In this document: piece by piece, positions 44,251 to 56,925 of the stretch | Numbering within the stretch: position 1 is the first letter of the stretch | Layout: every line of letters begins with the position of its first letter | From: Ceratopteris richardii | Taxonomy: Eukaryota; Streptophyta; Polypodiopsida; Polypodiales; Pteridaceae | Assembly: GCA_020310875.1 (NCBI GenBank) | Contig: MU260067.1 | Span: 139,501-203,500, forward strand | DNA length: 64,000 nucleotides | Reading direction: 5' to 3' | The notes under the pieces: generated by a model | What the model saw: only the letters and a program-made list of their open reading frames with translations | What the model was told of the DNA's origin: nothing | Database searches by the model: none | Position numbers and translations under genes: made by a program

Positions 44251-45560
44251 ACCCAGCTTGGCTTGGGAGAGGAGTCTTGAATTAATTAGTTTGGAGAGTT
44301 ACTTTGCCATTTAGCCACCCCTCATCATGGTAGGTGCAACTTCATCATGACTTGGTCTGAGAAGAGGATCTAATCACCTAAGACTTGATCATTAGAAGAG
44401 GATCTAATCACCTAAGACTTGATCTAATCACCTAAGAATTGGATAGCATTGGACAACATGGCTTGACACCTATCCATTCCATCTACTTACTACCTCTATC
44501 TACAACTAGGTAGATGCCTACACTCTATGGATTTATTAATTAAAAATGTATGAGGGCACCCTGTGCTACAAGGCTACACCAAGTAGTAAGCACATATTCC
44601 AATGCATCACCTTGAAAACTTGTGATCCAATCACAGATTCATAAACCATCTCCTTTTGAAGCACTTGACACCAAGGTGAAGTCTCAACCACGTACTCCAC
44701 AATAGTGAAATGATAAAGAACAATGATGTTACCCACCAAAGCCAATATGGGTCATCAAAGAATCAATAGCTTGTTGATCAACTATTGTGATACCCAAGGA
44801 ATCTTCTCCAAGTTCAAAGGAATCAAGGAAGCAGCACCATGAATGCCAATGCTCAAGTAAACCATATAAGCAAATAAGACAAGTATGGGTATCAAAGATG
44901 GTTATTCAAACACAACTGCAAAGAAATTATTTTAGGACTAAAAAATCCAACTCTTTACTAAAATCATATTTCTTTAGGTGGGTAGTATGAGTTACTTAGT
45001 CACAAAGAGAGTGATACATTTATTCACCCATGAGGGGGAAACTTTGTGACGAATGTGAGTGCTCAAATCACACAAATAGCACCAAGATCATGTAACAGAA
45101 GTATGGAAATCCAAGTCTCACATGAAAAGAGCAAGTTGAAACAACATCAATTCAAGCAAAAACTTTGAAGCATCTAAAGTAAGCATGCGAGTAGAGTCAC
45201 AATCCAAATCCTTGCATATTCTACATAGATATTCTTAGATAAAGCATGAAGATTTTACAAATATACCTAAGAGACTCACAAGACCAATGCATTACACCGA
45301 AATTTATCTCTTTGTGGACTTGTCATGAATAGTAAAGCACTAGTTATTCCATCTTAGCATTTTTTCCCTCTTACCCATGTGCACATTAGAGTGGAATCTA
45401 CATCAAAAACACTATTGGATTGTTAACCTTAATGTATGTTGCTCTCTATTTTGATCATCCACTTCACCATGGAAAATAAATCTGTCTAGAAAATTATGGT
45501 TACTCCACCACCACCTCCATCAGAATCCACAAGGCCAACTATTGGACATTGGTTTCACGA
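44251..45560. other. Unassigned decayed DNA
   Basis: No gene supported. A short direct repeat, CTAATCACCTAAGACTTGATC, occurs in tandem near 44368-44425. A short RQVWVSK word near 44880 recalls retroelement gag/pol spacers, without further support. Confidence 0.35.
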
Positions 45561-46700
45561 TCACATGGAATAACTCTAGAACACGAGAGAATACATTTTC
45601 TTCACCACTTGGGAAGTCGATAAAAACAAGATGTATTTTTGCATTCGGGATTTTGATGCTAACTCAAACATCCTTAGAGATTGTGCTAAAAAATCGGGAT
45701 GATTTTGGTTTCAGTGCATACTTATAATTCACATTAATCTGGTCCGATTTCTAAAGTTACACCTAGTTCATGTACTCAATTCAACTTGGGGGATGGAAAA
45801 GTGCACATCAAACTTATGGATCTCAAGAGAGAATTCATGGATGTGCGCATCACCTATGGAACTATAAACGAGGCATTTAGTTTCAAATGGGGAGGCTTAT
45901 CCATGGATAAAGACATCTTTCCTAAGGTTAAGTGCAGCAAGAGCAGAACCGCATGTCAAGATCTAAAAAAAATTGGGATTGATCATGACCTATAGCTAGA
46001 ATTGACACTTTGGTGCCACCATTTTGACTTCCCCAAAGCTCACTATCATGCTATCACTCAAAAGATTGTCCTTTTGTATATGCAATATAGTATGAAGAAT
46101 AAGTAGTCCATCGAAATGATCACTGGGCTACTAGATCACTTGTTCTAAATCTCTAGTAGAGAAATTACAGGGTATATCACATACTGCATGGCATCCATGC
46201 ATTGGACATAATCATATGTAGATCCACTAGGTTATATGTAACTTTTGTGGCCACATATTATAGAGCAAAATTTAGTAGTTTGTCAAGAAGCCCGAAACGA
46301 TGACCCAAGAAGCCAAGAACTACGAGTCACACCACTAGTATAGAATATAGGGCCTCTAGGAGAATGTGGGACACCCAAATAACCAAGCTAAGCACCATTA
46401 TTGAGATCTCTTTCTTGAGACAAAGATACACAAAGTGAAGGTTGAACTAATCCTGTCAAGAAAGCCCATCACCCAAGCACTCCTCTGTAGAAAGAAGAGA
46501 CTCCTAACTCCTTCGCATATACTATCACCCACACCTTCACCTCATCACAATGAGTATGAGTACTATGGTAATTATGGTAAAGAAGATGTGTTACATGTAG
46601 CATTACTAGTCATCGAGCTCCCCAATCATGCCCTCCATTTACCACAATTTCCATCACTAAAACCACCACCACCATTCAGAATGACACCATTATAGATGCC
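45561..46700 (+). pseudogene. Frame-shifted coding-like remnant, family unknown
   Basis: Successive plus-strand segments in changing frames look protein-coding in composition: MYFCIRDFDANSNILRDC near 45632, HIKLMDLKREFMDVRITYGT at 45804-45863, FPKAHYHAIT near 46032, and 46435-46695. They may derive from a retroelement gag or plant transposon-associated protein. I recognise no diagnostic motif. Stops are frequent and no start or splice sites can be chosen. Confidence 0.3.
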
Positions 46701-47949
46701 TCCACCCGAGCCATAGACGCCCATTAACCACATCATCACAAGTTTCAATATCCATTGCACATTAATTGGTATCCACCCTCCCCATCGCATCAATTTCTCC
46801 CTTGACACCCCACACCCATGGACATGGTACAAATACTAATAGTTTTCTTTTCTAACTCATTGACTACACATGTATCTATTATTTCACTCACATCATTGCA
46901 TGCATTTTTGCACCCTAAAGAACACATGCTTTCATCCCATCACCCATGACATCGAAATCCACCACACTCATGGATTCCATAATCACTTCAGACATTGATA
47001 TCATTTTCATCTTTTTGGCCTCAAAGTCGTCTCATATATTTTCATTTAAGGAGCCCTGCATCATTTTTTATTCTTTATTCTCATTGTCCTCCGTACATCT
47101 CTCATCCACAAGTATTCCATTGGTTATCATCACCACCCACCATCATATCTTCTTAGATTATCAGTATGATTTTATTCAGCTATTATCTAAAATCTATCCA
47201 CCAGTACAATCTGAAAATGAAATATTTGTATCAATTCACGATCAAGTTGAAGTAAGTTTATTCTTGGTTATTGAGGCACAAGCTCACCCGAAAGGCACAC
47301 CAATCATAGAACGAGACAATGAACATGTTGGAGTAGGGATTATTCATGGAGTGTTTTAAGGTTTCGAACGAGGTAATTGGTTTAAAAGCTCAACATTTGG
47401 TTTGAATTGCGCTAAGGCCCAACAATCCTCCTAAAGCTGAAGGTTGCTTTACATCCATCTCAACACACGATGCTGAAGGCTGTCTAATTGCCGGTCGCCC
47501 AAGGCAGCCACCATCTCTTCGCCATGCCAATTAAATCATTATCTCGTTTTGCATAGGCTTGTATGCGAATGACTAGAAGTACACATAGTTAGATCAACAT
47601 TTTTCATTCTATTATGTGTGCACAAGAAATCGCACAAGAAGAGAGAAAATTATGTCTCAAAATGTGGGTACACTAATTGTAGTAATTAATTGATCCTTGT
47701 ACAAATGAAACTAGTTGAAGAATTTTGGTTTTACTTGGATCTGTGTGTGTGTAGGAGAGAGAGAGAGAGAGAGAGAGAGCACTAGCAAAACATCTTGTTC
47801 TCGATGGGAACAAAAAAGAAGTGGTCTGTCTGTATTCATGCCACGTCTTCTTTCGATTTGTGGACAGATAGTGATGCAAAAAGAGAATAAAAATTGTAAG
47901 AGATCATGTAACAAATATGCTAGGTTGAAACATGTTGAACAATTTTGAG
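46701..47949. other. Mostly unassigned DNA with a (GA)n tract
   Basis: A 137-codon plus-strand frame (46946-47359) is rich in Ile/Phe/Ser and has no recognisable domain. (GA)n lies at 47755-47779. No convincing gene. Confidence 0.35.
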
Positions 47950-48656
47950 CACGTTCATTTTTGTAATGAAATTATGAGTTAGAATGATGTTTTGAAACTA
48001 TTAAAATTGAATGAAAACGTATGCTTGAAATGGTTTATTTTTCAAAATCTCCTGAAAAAAATGAATTTGTTGCTAGAACCATCTCAAATTCAGAAGGTTT
48101 GTGATGGAGTTGGAGTGAATAAAAAGGGTTATAGAGTAATTTCAAAAGTTTTGTGTGAATTCCTTAATTATCATAAAATAAGATGCTTTGGATTACAGAG
48201 AGCTCATAATGTAGGAAAGTTCCATCTCTAATTGAATAAAAAAATCACGTCCATATTTGGTGATCATAAACACATTCATACTAACATGCCTTATGAGGTA
48301 GGAAAATAGAATTTAAATTTCACTCACAATGCATTCAACAACATATGGATAGATATTATAAGATTTCAAACATACATGGTTCACTTTTATGATATAAAAG
48401 AACATGAATGTTCTGCCCTTTTCAAATTTATAATAAAACTTGATGAAGTTGAAATTAAAAAATACCAAAAGATGGAGAGAATAAGTACTGTACTAATGAA
48501 TAGAGCTTTGGACTATAGCCTTGGGAAATTGGATACTCCATCTCTCAAAGTACAATAAGAAATGGAGTTATGGTGGGTTGGGTGTGCTTAAGTTCCAACT
48601 GAGAATCATAAAGGACTTAAGTGGTTGTTCTTATAGACATACATTCCAATGTTATT
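47950..48656 (+). pseudogene. Unknown gene, 5' fragment (interrupted by chromovirus K)
   Basis: Plus-strand coding reads PSQIQKVCDGVGVNKKGYRV at 48076-48135 and, after stops, ECSALFKFIIKLDEVEI and KMERISTVLMNRALDYSLGK at 48403-48530. It then continues LWWVGVLKFQ-like to about 48650. The fragment is not LTR-retroelement coding. It lies on the same strand and in a sensible order relative to 51545-52500, on the other side of chromovirus K, so the two are probably one broken gene. I do not know its function. Stops at 48228, 48310 and 48555 show it is not intact. Confidence 0.5.
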
Positions 48657-49337
48657 TGTCAGGGGAGCACTAGATTTTACTCTTTGAGTACACTATACAA
48701 GATTTCAAAAATATGCTTCTAATTACAAGAGCACCCATGAAGGGAAAACGATACAAGAATATGTGACTGATACAAGATGTCCCACAACCCGGGACTAATA
48801 GGTATGAATAACTCAACTAGAGATGATATAGGAGATCCCACAACCCGGCATCGTAAGTATGAAACAAGATATCTGGATTACAAGATCTCCCTTCTAGAGA
48901 TGAACTAAATATAAGAAAGAACTCGACAAGATCTCGTACTACAAAATTACAAGAAGACAAGACAGGATGTCCAAGAACTAGACTAGACAAGACTGTAACA
49001 AGGAACAAGACAAGAAGTGGAACTGTAACTTGGAGAGTACTTACTTGACGGTCACGACTCCTTAAGCTCCCAAGACTGGTATTGGAAAGATTGCAAATGA
49101 ATGTGGACAAACCATCCTTATATAGGTTTTCCAAGGGTGGTTATGAATTGATGATGTCATCAATTCGAAGCATGGTCTCTGGATGTCAGGATCAAGCAAG
49201 AAGACAGTCAATCTTAGGGTTTTGGCACGTTCGGGACACAATGGAAGCATTGGTTTCTCCTAATTCTGAACCAATCATGAGATATAGCATCCCATGGAAT
49301 CTAAGGTTTAGGATGGTTGCCTTTGTCCATGACATCA
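48657..49337 (-). repeat. 3' LTR of chromovirus K (about 681 bp)
   Basis: On the minus strand a GGGGGAGG polypurine tract ends at 49338 and the LTR starts TGATGTCATGG. It aligns with the LTR of element E (14118-14780). The end near CCCTGACA at 48657 marks the junction with the unknown gene. Two TTGTGGGA-containing segments about 55 bp apart suggest a short internal duplication. Confidence 0.72.
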
Positions 49338-51545
49338 CCTCCCCCTCAAGGGACGAGTTCCACGAGGAGTAGTCATGTTCTCTGGTCTTGGCTTCATAGG
49401 ATGTCTCTTATGGAATTATCGGACCTTGATTGGTGCTCTTTGACAGTTTTCTTATAGGTTCCTAAGTATGATCACTGATGTCATACCCTTCCCAATGAGT
49501 AAGGTACTCCAATCTTCCTCGGGATATTCTCGAATCTAGGACATGCTCCACTTCAAATTCTTCATGATCATAAATCTTGATAGGTGGTGAAGGACTAAGT
49601 CTCTCCCCCCTCAATGGTGAAATTTGATATGGTTCCAACATGGATACATGGAAAACTGGATGTATTCTCATGGTACTTGGTAGCTGGAGCTTGAAGGTGA
49701 CTAGATTAATCTTGGCCAAGATGGTGAATGGACCAAATCTTTGATGATCTAGCTTTCCACAAGGCCTTGAAGTTTGTAAATTTTTTTTGAGTAACCATAC
49801 TTTATCCCCAATTTGATACGATGGATTCTAGACACGATGTCGATCTGCATAGTACTTATATTGTTCTTGAGCTTTATGGATCTCTTCGTTGAGTTCTTTG
49901 TGAATGTCCATCAGCTACTAGGCCTTATCTCTAGTAGCTGGGTTCTTGACATGATTTGATAGTTGTATATCCATCCTTGGATGTTGTTCATAATTTGCAA
50001 AGAAGGGAGTCTGCTTAGTAGATGCATGAACACTATTGTTATATGCAAACTCTACAAAGGGTAAAAGCTCAAACGAATCATTTTGATGATAATTGCTAGT
50101 GCAATGAAGATATTGCTCTAGGACTTGATTCACCTGTTCTATTTGTCCATCAGTCTATGGATGATTTGCTCTAGGTAGTTTAACTTGAACACCAAGGAGC
50201 TTGCAAAGACTATTCCAAAAACTAGATATGAACCGTGGAGCTGGATCACTCACAATCTCGTCAGGCAATCCATGAAGCCTAAAGATGTATCTGAGAAAAA
50301 GCCTAGTAGTGGCTGCACCTGTGATTACCTTGGTAGTTGGAATGAAGTGTGCCATCTTTGTAAATCTATCCACAATAACAAGAATGGCATCATACTTATC
50401 TGAATTTGGTAGATCTGTAATGAAATCCATAGATAGCGAAGCCCGTGGCCTCTCTGAAATGGGTAAAGGTTGCAAGAGACCATGAGGTTTATGTTGGGGT
50501 ACCTTAGATCTATTGTAGGTATCACATGTTTGGATATATTCTTTGACTTCCTTCCACATTTGAGGCCACCAAAAATCCCTTGATATGAGTTCTTATTGTT
50601 TTATTCACTCCAAAATGTCTTGCTGCAAGGTTGTCATGACATTGTTGAAGTACTTGAATCCTGGGCTTTCCTGGAGGGACATAGAATAGGTTTTTATAGA
50701 GTAGTAATCCATCCTTTTCCTGAAATTCATTTATTTCATAGACTTTTCCTTCTTGAGATTTCTACTTAATGTCACAAAACAATTAATCCTGTGGTAGATT
50801 CTCATGGATCAAATGATTCAAGGCTGAGTCTTCATGATGGCTTCAAGAGATAACAACTAACTCGAGATGCTCAGGCTTGAGTAATACACTCTCTTGTTGA
50901 TCAAAGGCCTCTTCACCCTTCTTTGGTGCAAGGTAAGATCTTCTAGACAAGGCATCTGACTGACATTCTTGATGTCCTGGATAATATGTGATGACAAAGT
51001 CAAATCTGGATAGAAAGTTACTCCAACAAGATTGGCTTCTATTGAGGATGCAAGTGGTCATAAAATACTCTAGGTTCTTGTGATCTGTATACACGGTAAC
51101 TTTATGAGTTGCTCCTTCTAGATGGTGATGCCAGGTATCAAACGTGTCCACTATGGCAAGAAGTTCTTTATCATGAATTTCATAATTAATTTATGAAGGG
51201 GAAAATCATCTTTCTTGAGATGGTATGGCATAGATAATATATGTTGGTTCCTTCCTTATTGCATGTATGAAGGCCTTGGCTCCGACATATCTTGGGTTCT
51301 TCTGACTATCTGGATGGGTGATTTTATTCTTTTCCCAGTTGATGTCTAGATTATGATTCTTTAACTAGGGCATTTCAATGATAACTAGATGTATTGGGCT
51401 TGATATTACATTGAAACATATGTGGGATTCATGGTCACCAAGGTGTACTCTTAATGGTGTGGTTTCCATGGTTATATTCCTAGATGCTAGAGGTCGTCCT
51501 CTACTACTTCAGCTACTACTGGTTTGTTCTTTTGAAGTACATCAT
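49338..51545 (-). pseudogene. Chromovirus K: protease, RNase H, integrase, chromodomain (RT deleted)
   Basis: From 51545 on the minus strand: protease end (GRPLASRNITMETTPLRVHLG, then HLVIIEMP, NWEKNKI), stopping near 51220. RNase H follows directly (NYEIHDKELLAIV, VYTDHKNLEYF, HQECQSDALSRR; 51190-50843), so the whole RT is missing. Integrase spans 50559-49720, with the core FITDLPNSDKYDAILVIVDR, the GLPDEIVSDPAPRF strand and the FAYNNSVHAST block. The C terminus reads RIHPVFHVSMLEPYQI. A chromodomain (VEHVLDSR to LTHWEGYDISDHT) reaches 49465, where its Trp codon has become TAG. There is no gag or 5' LTR. Confidence 0.87.
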
Positions 51546-52500
51546 TCAAGAGAATTGTTGAATGTTAACCACTACAAAAGATTTAAAATTGAGTGGCATT
51601 TGAGTGGAGACTTAAAGATCCTTAAATGCATGTTTGGTATAAGCAAGAGTGCAAATTTTAAGTACCCTTGTTTGGACTACATGCAAAGTCCAAGTACAAC
51701 GGCATGGATTGCTTGAACTAAGGTTGAGGAAGCTCCTTCGAGAAAAAATGTTAATCTACATAATTACTCATCTTCTACTATGATTTGGGATCTAATACTT
51801 CCAATAGAATTGATTAATGTACACATATGTACATTGCATGCAAAGTTAAGGATCATTGACAAGTTGGTGTGTCTTCACTTGGATTATGCATATTCCATCA
51901 AGCCTATAGCTCTTGCAAATGAATGCATCAAAAAAATGTGAATCTCTACATTTAAAAATGGGATTTCATGGTGGTGATGTTCATCTAAGAAAAGATCCCA
52001 AGTTTTGACAAAATATATGTGATGTATTATATAATGTGTCAATGGGAGGTGCAAAACTAAGAAGATTCTTCAGCAACAACGATGGAACATAACTAAATGC
52101 AATGTGGAATTTTTGGAAACAATTTTGTGAGGTTATGAAAAATGTAAAAGGAAATCCAAAAATAGCAAAAAAAGGAATGGAGGTGTGGGTCAAACTAGAT
52201 GAACTTTTGAAGATGTGTCTGCCAACTCCCAAAGAGCCCTCATATTATGACTTTCTAGAATCTTATCTTACTACAAATTGTGTGAGGCGATGCACAAGGA
52301 AGAACAAGAAGTTCAAGGCCCAACAAACCTTATTGGAAAAAAAGAATTTAATGGGACCCTTGAAATACCTAGCACCAACAACATGCAAGAAACGAGATTC
52401 AATTTCATCCAAAACCTTTGTAATTAATTTGAAGAAGATGTGTTGAATCCTATGGTCATTAAAAAGTTGGCCAAAGATCAGCACAAAGGGCATGCTCTTG
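51546..52500 (+). pseudogene. Unknown gene, 3' fragment
   Basis: The plus strand reads HYKRFKIEWHLSGDLKILKC, then MFGISKSANFKYPCLDYMQ (51571-51685). After a stop it reads WDLILPIELINVHICTLHAK and LRIIDKLVCLHLDYAYS (51785-51890), and a Lys-rich helical segment follows at 52102-52446. The pattern (S/G)GD-K-L...G...A-(S/N)-KY-C then LP-IEL--VH--TLHAKLRI recalls an uncharacterised protein family seen scattered in eukaryote genomes. That is recall, not a search result. It is not LTR-retroelement pol. The copia integrase of element L cuts it off near 52500. Confidence 0.5.
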
Positions 52501-52504
52501 TAAT

Positions 52505-52880
52505 ATTCTTCATCTTATGGGAACCTTCCAATCACGCATCAATAATACATAAAAAAAGATTGACTTGATGGGACCAAATACATCACTATGAACAAGTTGC
52601 AAGTTTCTTGTAGTGTGTGTATGACTATCTTTTGGAAAAGAAGCACGATGCATTTTTCCAAGAATGCAACCTTCACATGCATGCTTTTCAATGGACTCAA
52701 GTGTCGGCAAACCAATAACCATGTCATTCTTTTGCAAGTAAAGCAAACTATTGAAGTTCAAGTGACCAAAATGAGCATGCCAAAAGCTCCATTTCAGCCA
52801 TGGAAGAAGTATGAGCAACCAAGGCATTTGAGGCAGCCCTCTTGTATGTATCCATGTGATACAAACCATTACATAATGTA
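52505..52880 (-). pseudogene. Copia element L: integrase N-terminal region
   Basis: The minus strand encodes the HHCC zinc site (FWHAHFGHLNFNSL, CEGCILGK) and the first catalytic Asp (LVHSDVFGPI). It stops abruptly at about 52505, before the remaining catalytic residues. A frameshift separates it from the protease/gag frame near 52750-52870. Confidence 0.82.
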
Positions 52881-54255
52881 CTAGACATCACGATAACATC
52901 TCCATTGCTAAAATCATGAACCATACACTTATCATCAACAAAGTGTACATGAAGTCCAGCTTTGGCAATCAACGGAACTGAAATTAAGTTCTTCTTAATA
53001 TCGGGCACATACAATGCATTTTTCAAGAGAATCACACCTCCATTTGCAGCCATAAGCTCAATTTCTCCTACTCCAACGATAGGATAAGAGGCATTGTTTG
53101 CACACACCACATGTCCTCCTTTGGGTGCATCTTTCAAAGAGGCAAAAAATCTTTTGCTTGATGTTATGTGCTTTGAAGCACCACTATCAAAGAACCAATC
53201 CAAATCAGCCTCACTCACAACCATACATTTAGAATGCAAAGAAGGATCATAATGACATGTAACAACACATGCCCAAAAATCTTGAGCCATGTTAGCTTCA
53301 TCATTCTTTGCATTTGCTAAATTTTTAGCAATAGACATGTTGGATTCCTTCTTCATTTCATTGCATTTAACAAGCTTTCTACATTCATCAATAGTATGAC
53401 TTGCCTTTCGACAATATCTGCATCTCTTCTTCTTTTGCAAATCTGCATCATTGGATGAATGAGTGGAAGAGGAAGCTTGACGCTTTGGTTTTGATGAACC
53501 CAAAGTTGAACTATACTTTCTTTTCCCCTTTTGTGAGATAGCAAGTGGTTGCGTTCCCTCAATCAAACCACTCCTATTCATGCTAGATTGCCCTTCTTGC
53601 AAAAGAAGAGACACAACGTCATCAAATGCATACATATTATGATTTCCTTTTGCAACCAAATGGAGTGTAGTAGCAAAGCTTTGAAAAGATTCTGGTAATC
53701 CTTTCAACAATGTAAAAATGAGTGATGCATCTGGAATGATCTCATAATGTTTGCCAATTGCTCTTTCAAGTCCTTGATGCGTGTCAGATACACATCCACC
53801 AACTCATTTTTAGCCATACATACATCCTCAAGTTGCTTCCTCAAGTATGCAACACGTGCTTCATTACACACGGCATACAAAGAAGCAAAAGTGTCCCATG
53901 CTTGTCGTGATGTAGAACATGACTGAATTTGTGGAACTATATGACGCTTCATAGAAAGCGCAATCAATGCATGAGCTTGAACATCTTTTCCATCCCATCT
54001 AAGCTGCTCTTGTGTAGGTGGAGAAGGAGAAACCATTGTACTTTAAGAAGAAGCGCCATCTGTGACAGTAGACTATGAAGTAGAAGCACCTACAGGTCTT
54101 CGATCAACATCTACCACTATGTTCCAAAGTTGTTTTGCAACACGAACATGCTTCATCATGTAAGACCACATCAGATAGTTGGTCCCATCAAGCTTATCTT
54201 TAGCTTGAAGCATGCCAAACAAGTCATTGTTGCCCACCATTTCATTAAGGAACAA
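52748..54255 (-). pseudogene. Copia element L: gag and protease
   Basis: Gag begins near 54255 with KDKLDGTNYLMWSYMMKHV and continues through 54036-53704 (WDGKDVQAHALIALSMKRHI, then RQAWDTFASLY). A frameshift near 53710 leads to 53710-52748. That frame has MLKGLPESFQSFATTL, a perfect CCHC knuckle (CRYCRKASHTIDEC, near 53420-53380), protease LDWFFDSGASKHIT (DSG near 53180), and the NALYVPDIKKNLISV block. It has few stops, so decay is moderate. The gag type differs from elements D and F, indicating a separate copia lineage. Confidence 0.87.
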
Positions 54256-54506
54256 GAAAGTGAAAAAAACTTTACGTCGACAAAAGTTGAAATGAGTGCT
54301 GAAATTTTAGCTCACGAACTGTCACTTTGATGGCAATTCTGATTGCATGAATGGCTTCAAAATGGGGGTAAAACCCTAGTACACCTGGTGGAAACGTTTC
54401 TTGGCCGCTGAAATTCACAGTTCTATGCTCCGAAGTCGATTTGCACTGTTAAAAGTGTGTGCACGCCACGACGCGAAAAACCGAAACTTGAGAAGGAGCT
54501 TAACCT

Positions 54507-54518
54507 GCTTTGATACCA
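54507..54518 (-). promoter_or_regulatory. Primer binding site of element L
   Basis: The minus strand reads TGGTATCAAAGC one base after the LTR end (CCTAACA). This is a standard copia PBS variant for initiator tRNA-Met. Confidence 0.88.
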
Positions 54519-54519
54519 C

Positions 54520-54740
54520 TGTTAGGTGTGTGTAAAAGTGCGAGAGACACACGAGAAGCACACACAAGGAGCACAAATGCAGCAAGGCACACCGAGAAGA
54601 TGATGGTTGGTATAGCTCTCTCTATTGACCATGACTCACTGAACTGAAGTAAGAGCTGAATAATATCCCTAAGTACAAAGTACCACCACAAATGAGTGAA
54701 TCATGCATGTGGTAACATGAGGAGAAACCTCTAGCCAACA
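54520..54740 (-). repeat. 5' LTR of copia element L (221 bp)
   Basis: On the minus strand it starts TGTTGGCTAGAGG at 54740 and ends CACACACCTAACA at 54520, directly followed by the PBS. No 3' LTR exists because the element is truncated at about 52505. Confidence 0.82.
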
Positions 54741-54799
54741 CTAGAGTAAAAAGTGCCCATGTATAGGGGAAAGGTTCACATCAAAGCTACTTGAGGAAG

Positions 54800-56452
54800 A
54801 CATAAGAGTAACAAGTTGGATCTTTGGCACAAGAGGCTTGGGCATTTCAATGAAAGAGGTATTAAAGAGATGATTAGTAATGGTTCAATGCTTGGATTAT
54901 CTAATGTTGCAGGTCAACAACAGATGTGAAGCATTTCAATTAGGTAAGGCTCATAAGCAATCATACAATAATCAAGGTTTCATGTATTCAGAGAAACTTG
55001 AATTGATGCATATAGATGTATGGGGACCCTCAAATGACTTTAATATAAATGGTTCCAAGTATTATGTGATTTATGTTGATGATGCTACCAGGTGGATCAC
55101 TATTTATGTGATCAAGGAAAAATCAGAAGTGTTTAACATATTTAAACACTATCATGTATATGCAGATAGGGTTATAGGATAAAAATTGAAGAGGTTAAGG
55201 TCAAATGGAGAGGGAGATTATTTCTCAAATGAATTAAGTGATTATTTATGGAATGAAGGTATAAAAATAGAAGTTACTTGCATGTACTCTCCTCAACAAA
55301 ATGGTGTAGCAGAAAGGAGAATTAGAACTCTTGTTGAGTTTGCAAGGTCAATGATGAAAGAGAAGAATTGCCCTAATTATTTGTGGGTTGAAGCTATAAA
55401 TACAACTACATACTTGGTTAATAGACTACCCTGGTTGCATAGCCTATACTTATATTCCTTCTCAATTAAGGCATAAGTTAGAACCAAAAGCTGAAAAGTA
55501 TGTGTTCATTGGTTATGATGATAAACAAATGAGATACAGGTTGTCGAGTCCATCTACAAAGCAATTTCTTGTATCAAAGGATGTCACATTTGATGAGAAA
55601 GGTACTTGGTACTTATGTACAAATAATGCTTATGCAATTCTTGAAGAAACATTTAATAAGAAGAAAGGTAAATCAAAGGTTCAAATTTCTAAGGAAGAAT
55701 AGAATGATGAAGTGATAGTTGAAAATGAAGAATTGCCAATGTTTGATCCAGAATATGATCAACCAAAAACCTCAAGAAGTGGAGAACTCAGGAGGTCATC
55801 AAGGAACAAAAGGCAACCTATAACGTATAGCTATGATACCTCTTTCTTGACAACTAAAGATTATGCTTATATAGTGAAAGCAGATGAAGACCCATCCACA
55901 TATGATGAGACCAAAGGAAAGGAGAATTAAGAAAAAGATACAAAGGAAGAGTATGATGCACTTATTGAGAATGAGGCTTGGGACTCGGTACACAAACTAA
56001 GTAATTAGAAGGTAATTGGATGTAACTGGGTCTACAAAACAAAAATATTTTGTAGATGGAAGTGTGTCTAGGTACAAGGCTAAACTTGTTGTGAAAGGAT
56101 ATGCACAAACATATGGTGTGGACTATGATGAAGCATATAGTCCCATTGCAAAGATGAAAACCATAAGGACTCTCATAGCTATTGCTGCTTGCAAAGGTTG
56201 GAAGTTGTCTCAATTAGATGTGAAGAATGCATTTTTAAATGGGTATATTTCAAATGAAGTTTACATGGAACAACTAGATGGTTTCAAAGATCAACATAAT
56301 CTAGATTATGTGTGTAAGCTCAAGAGAGCTTTGTATGGCTTGAAGCAAGCCCCAAGGGCATGGAATTACAGGCTTGTAAAGTTTTTGAAGGAACTTGGAT
56401 TTCAAACATCAAAGGCAGATAGTATCTTGTTAGTCAAAGCAAGTGAAGATGG
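54800..56452 (+). pseudogene. Copia element M: integrase to RT, same family group as D
   Basis: Plus strand in order: [19 protein letters not shown] (54820-54875), a damaged zinc site (CEAFQLGKAH, second Cys lost), [34 protein letters not shown] (catalytic Glu) and FIGYDDKQM. Then [11 protein letters not shown] start CNWVYKT near 56020, [36 protein letters not shown], and KLKRALYGLKQAPRAW near 56320. About 250 bp of integrase end are missing near 55430. The sequence stops before YVDD at 56452, where SINE sequence starts. Where element D has TAG, this copy has CAA (Gln). Confidence 0.87.
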
Positions 56453-56454
56453 TT

Positions 56455-56905
56455 TCTGTTTCTGTTTGTTTTGGCGAATTGTTGTTTCTATTTGCTTTGA
56501 CGAATTTTTGTTTCTGTTTGGTTTGGCAAATTGATCTTTATTTCAGTGTTCTCTATTCACGATTCCGATTCCGATTCCGTCTCCGGCTCGGTTTCCATTT
56601 CTAGTTCTAGTTTCTGTTTCTGTTCCAGTTCTAGAACCAGAACCTACGTTTACACCTACGTTTACTCCCTCATCTTACTCCAAGGCCTCGACTAAGGCAA
56701 AGAGCTTAGGCCTAACTTAGGCATTACATTGGCATCATTGGCACCCAAGGCTCCCTTGGTGACCCTTGGCTACGCGCGAACCAATTTTAATGTATGAGTG
56801 GCAATAAGGACTTTTAGATTCACCAAGGTGGGAGGATTTGAACCCACAACCTCACCCACACAAGGGAAGTGTTTTACCACTACACTATCTCTTTGTGTTG
56901 TCACT
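56455..56905 (-). mobile_element. tRNA-derived SINE candidate
   Basis: The minus strand has a tRNA-like head: A box TAGTGTAGTGGTAAAAC (56871-56887) and B box GGTTCAAATCC (56833-56843), with tRNA-like spacing of about 44 nt. A unique body follows, then an A/C-rich tail with AAACAGAAAC repeats at 56455-56530. The tail abuts copia RT coding sequence, consistent with insertion. The exact ends and target duplication are not resolved. It is not a functional tRNA because the stems are not maintained. Confidence 0.7.
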
Positions 56906-56925
56906 CTACTTATTTTTTCTTATAT

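Noticed and set aside
46946-47359. 137-codon frame as a host gene
   Set aside because: Low-complexity hydrophobic/Ser composition, no recognisable domain, no neighbouring exons or promoter I could support.
56833-56887. A functional tRNA gene
   Set aside because: A and B boxes are present, but the acceptor and anticodon stems cannot be formed convincingly. The body and tail fit a SINE.
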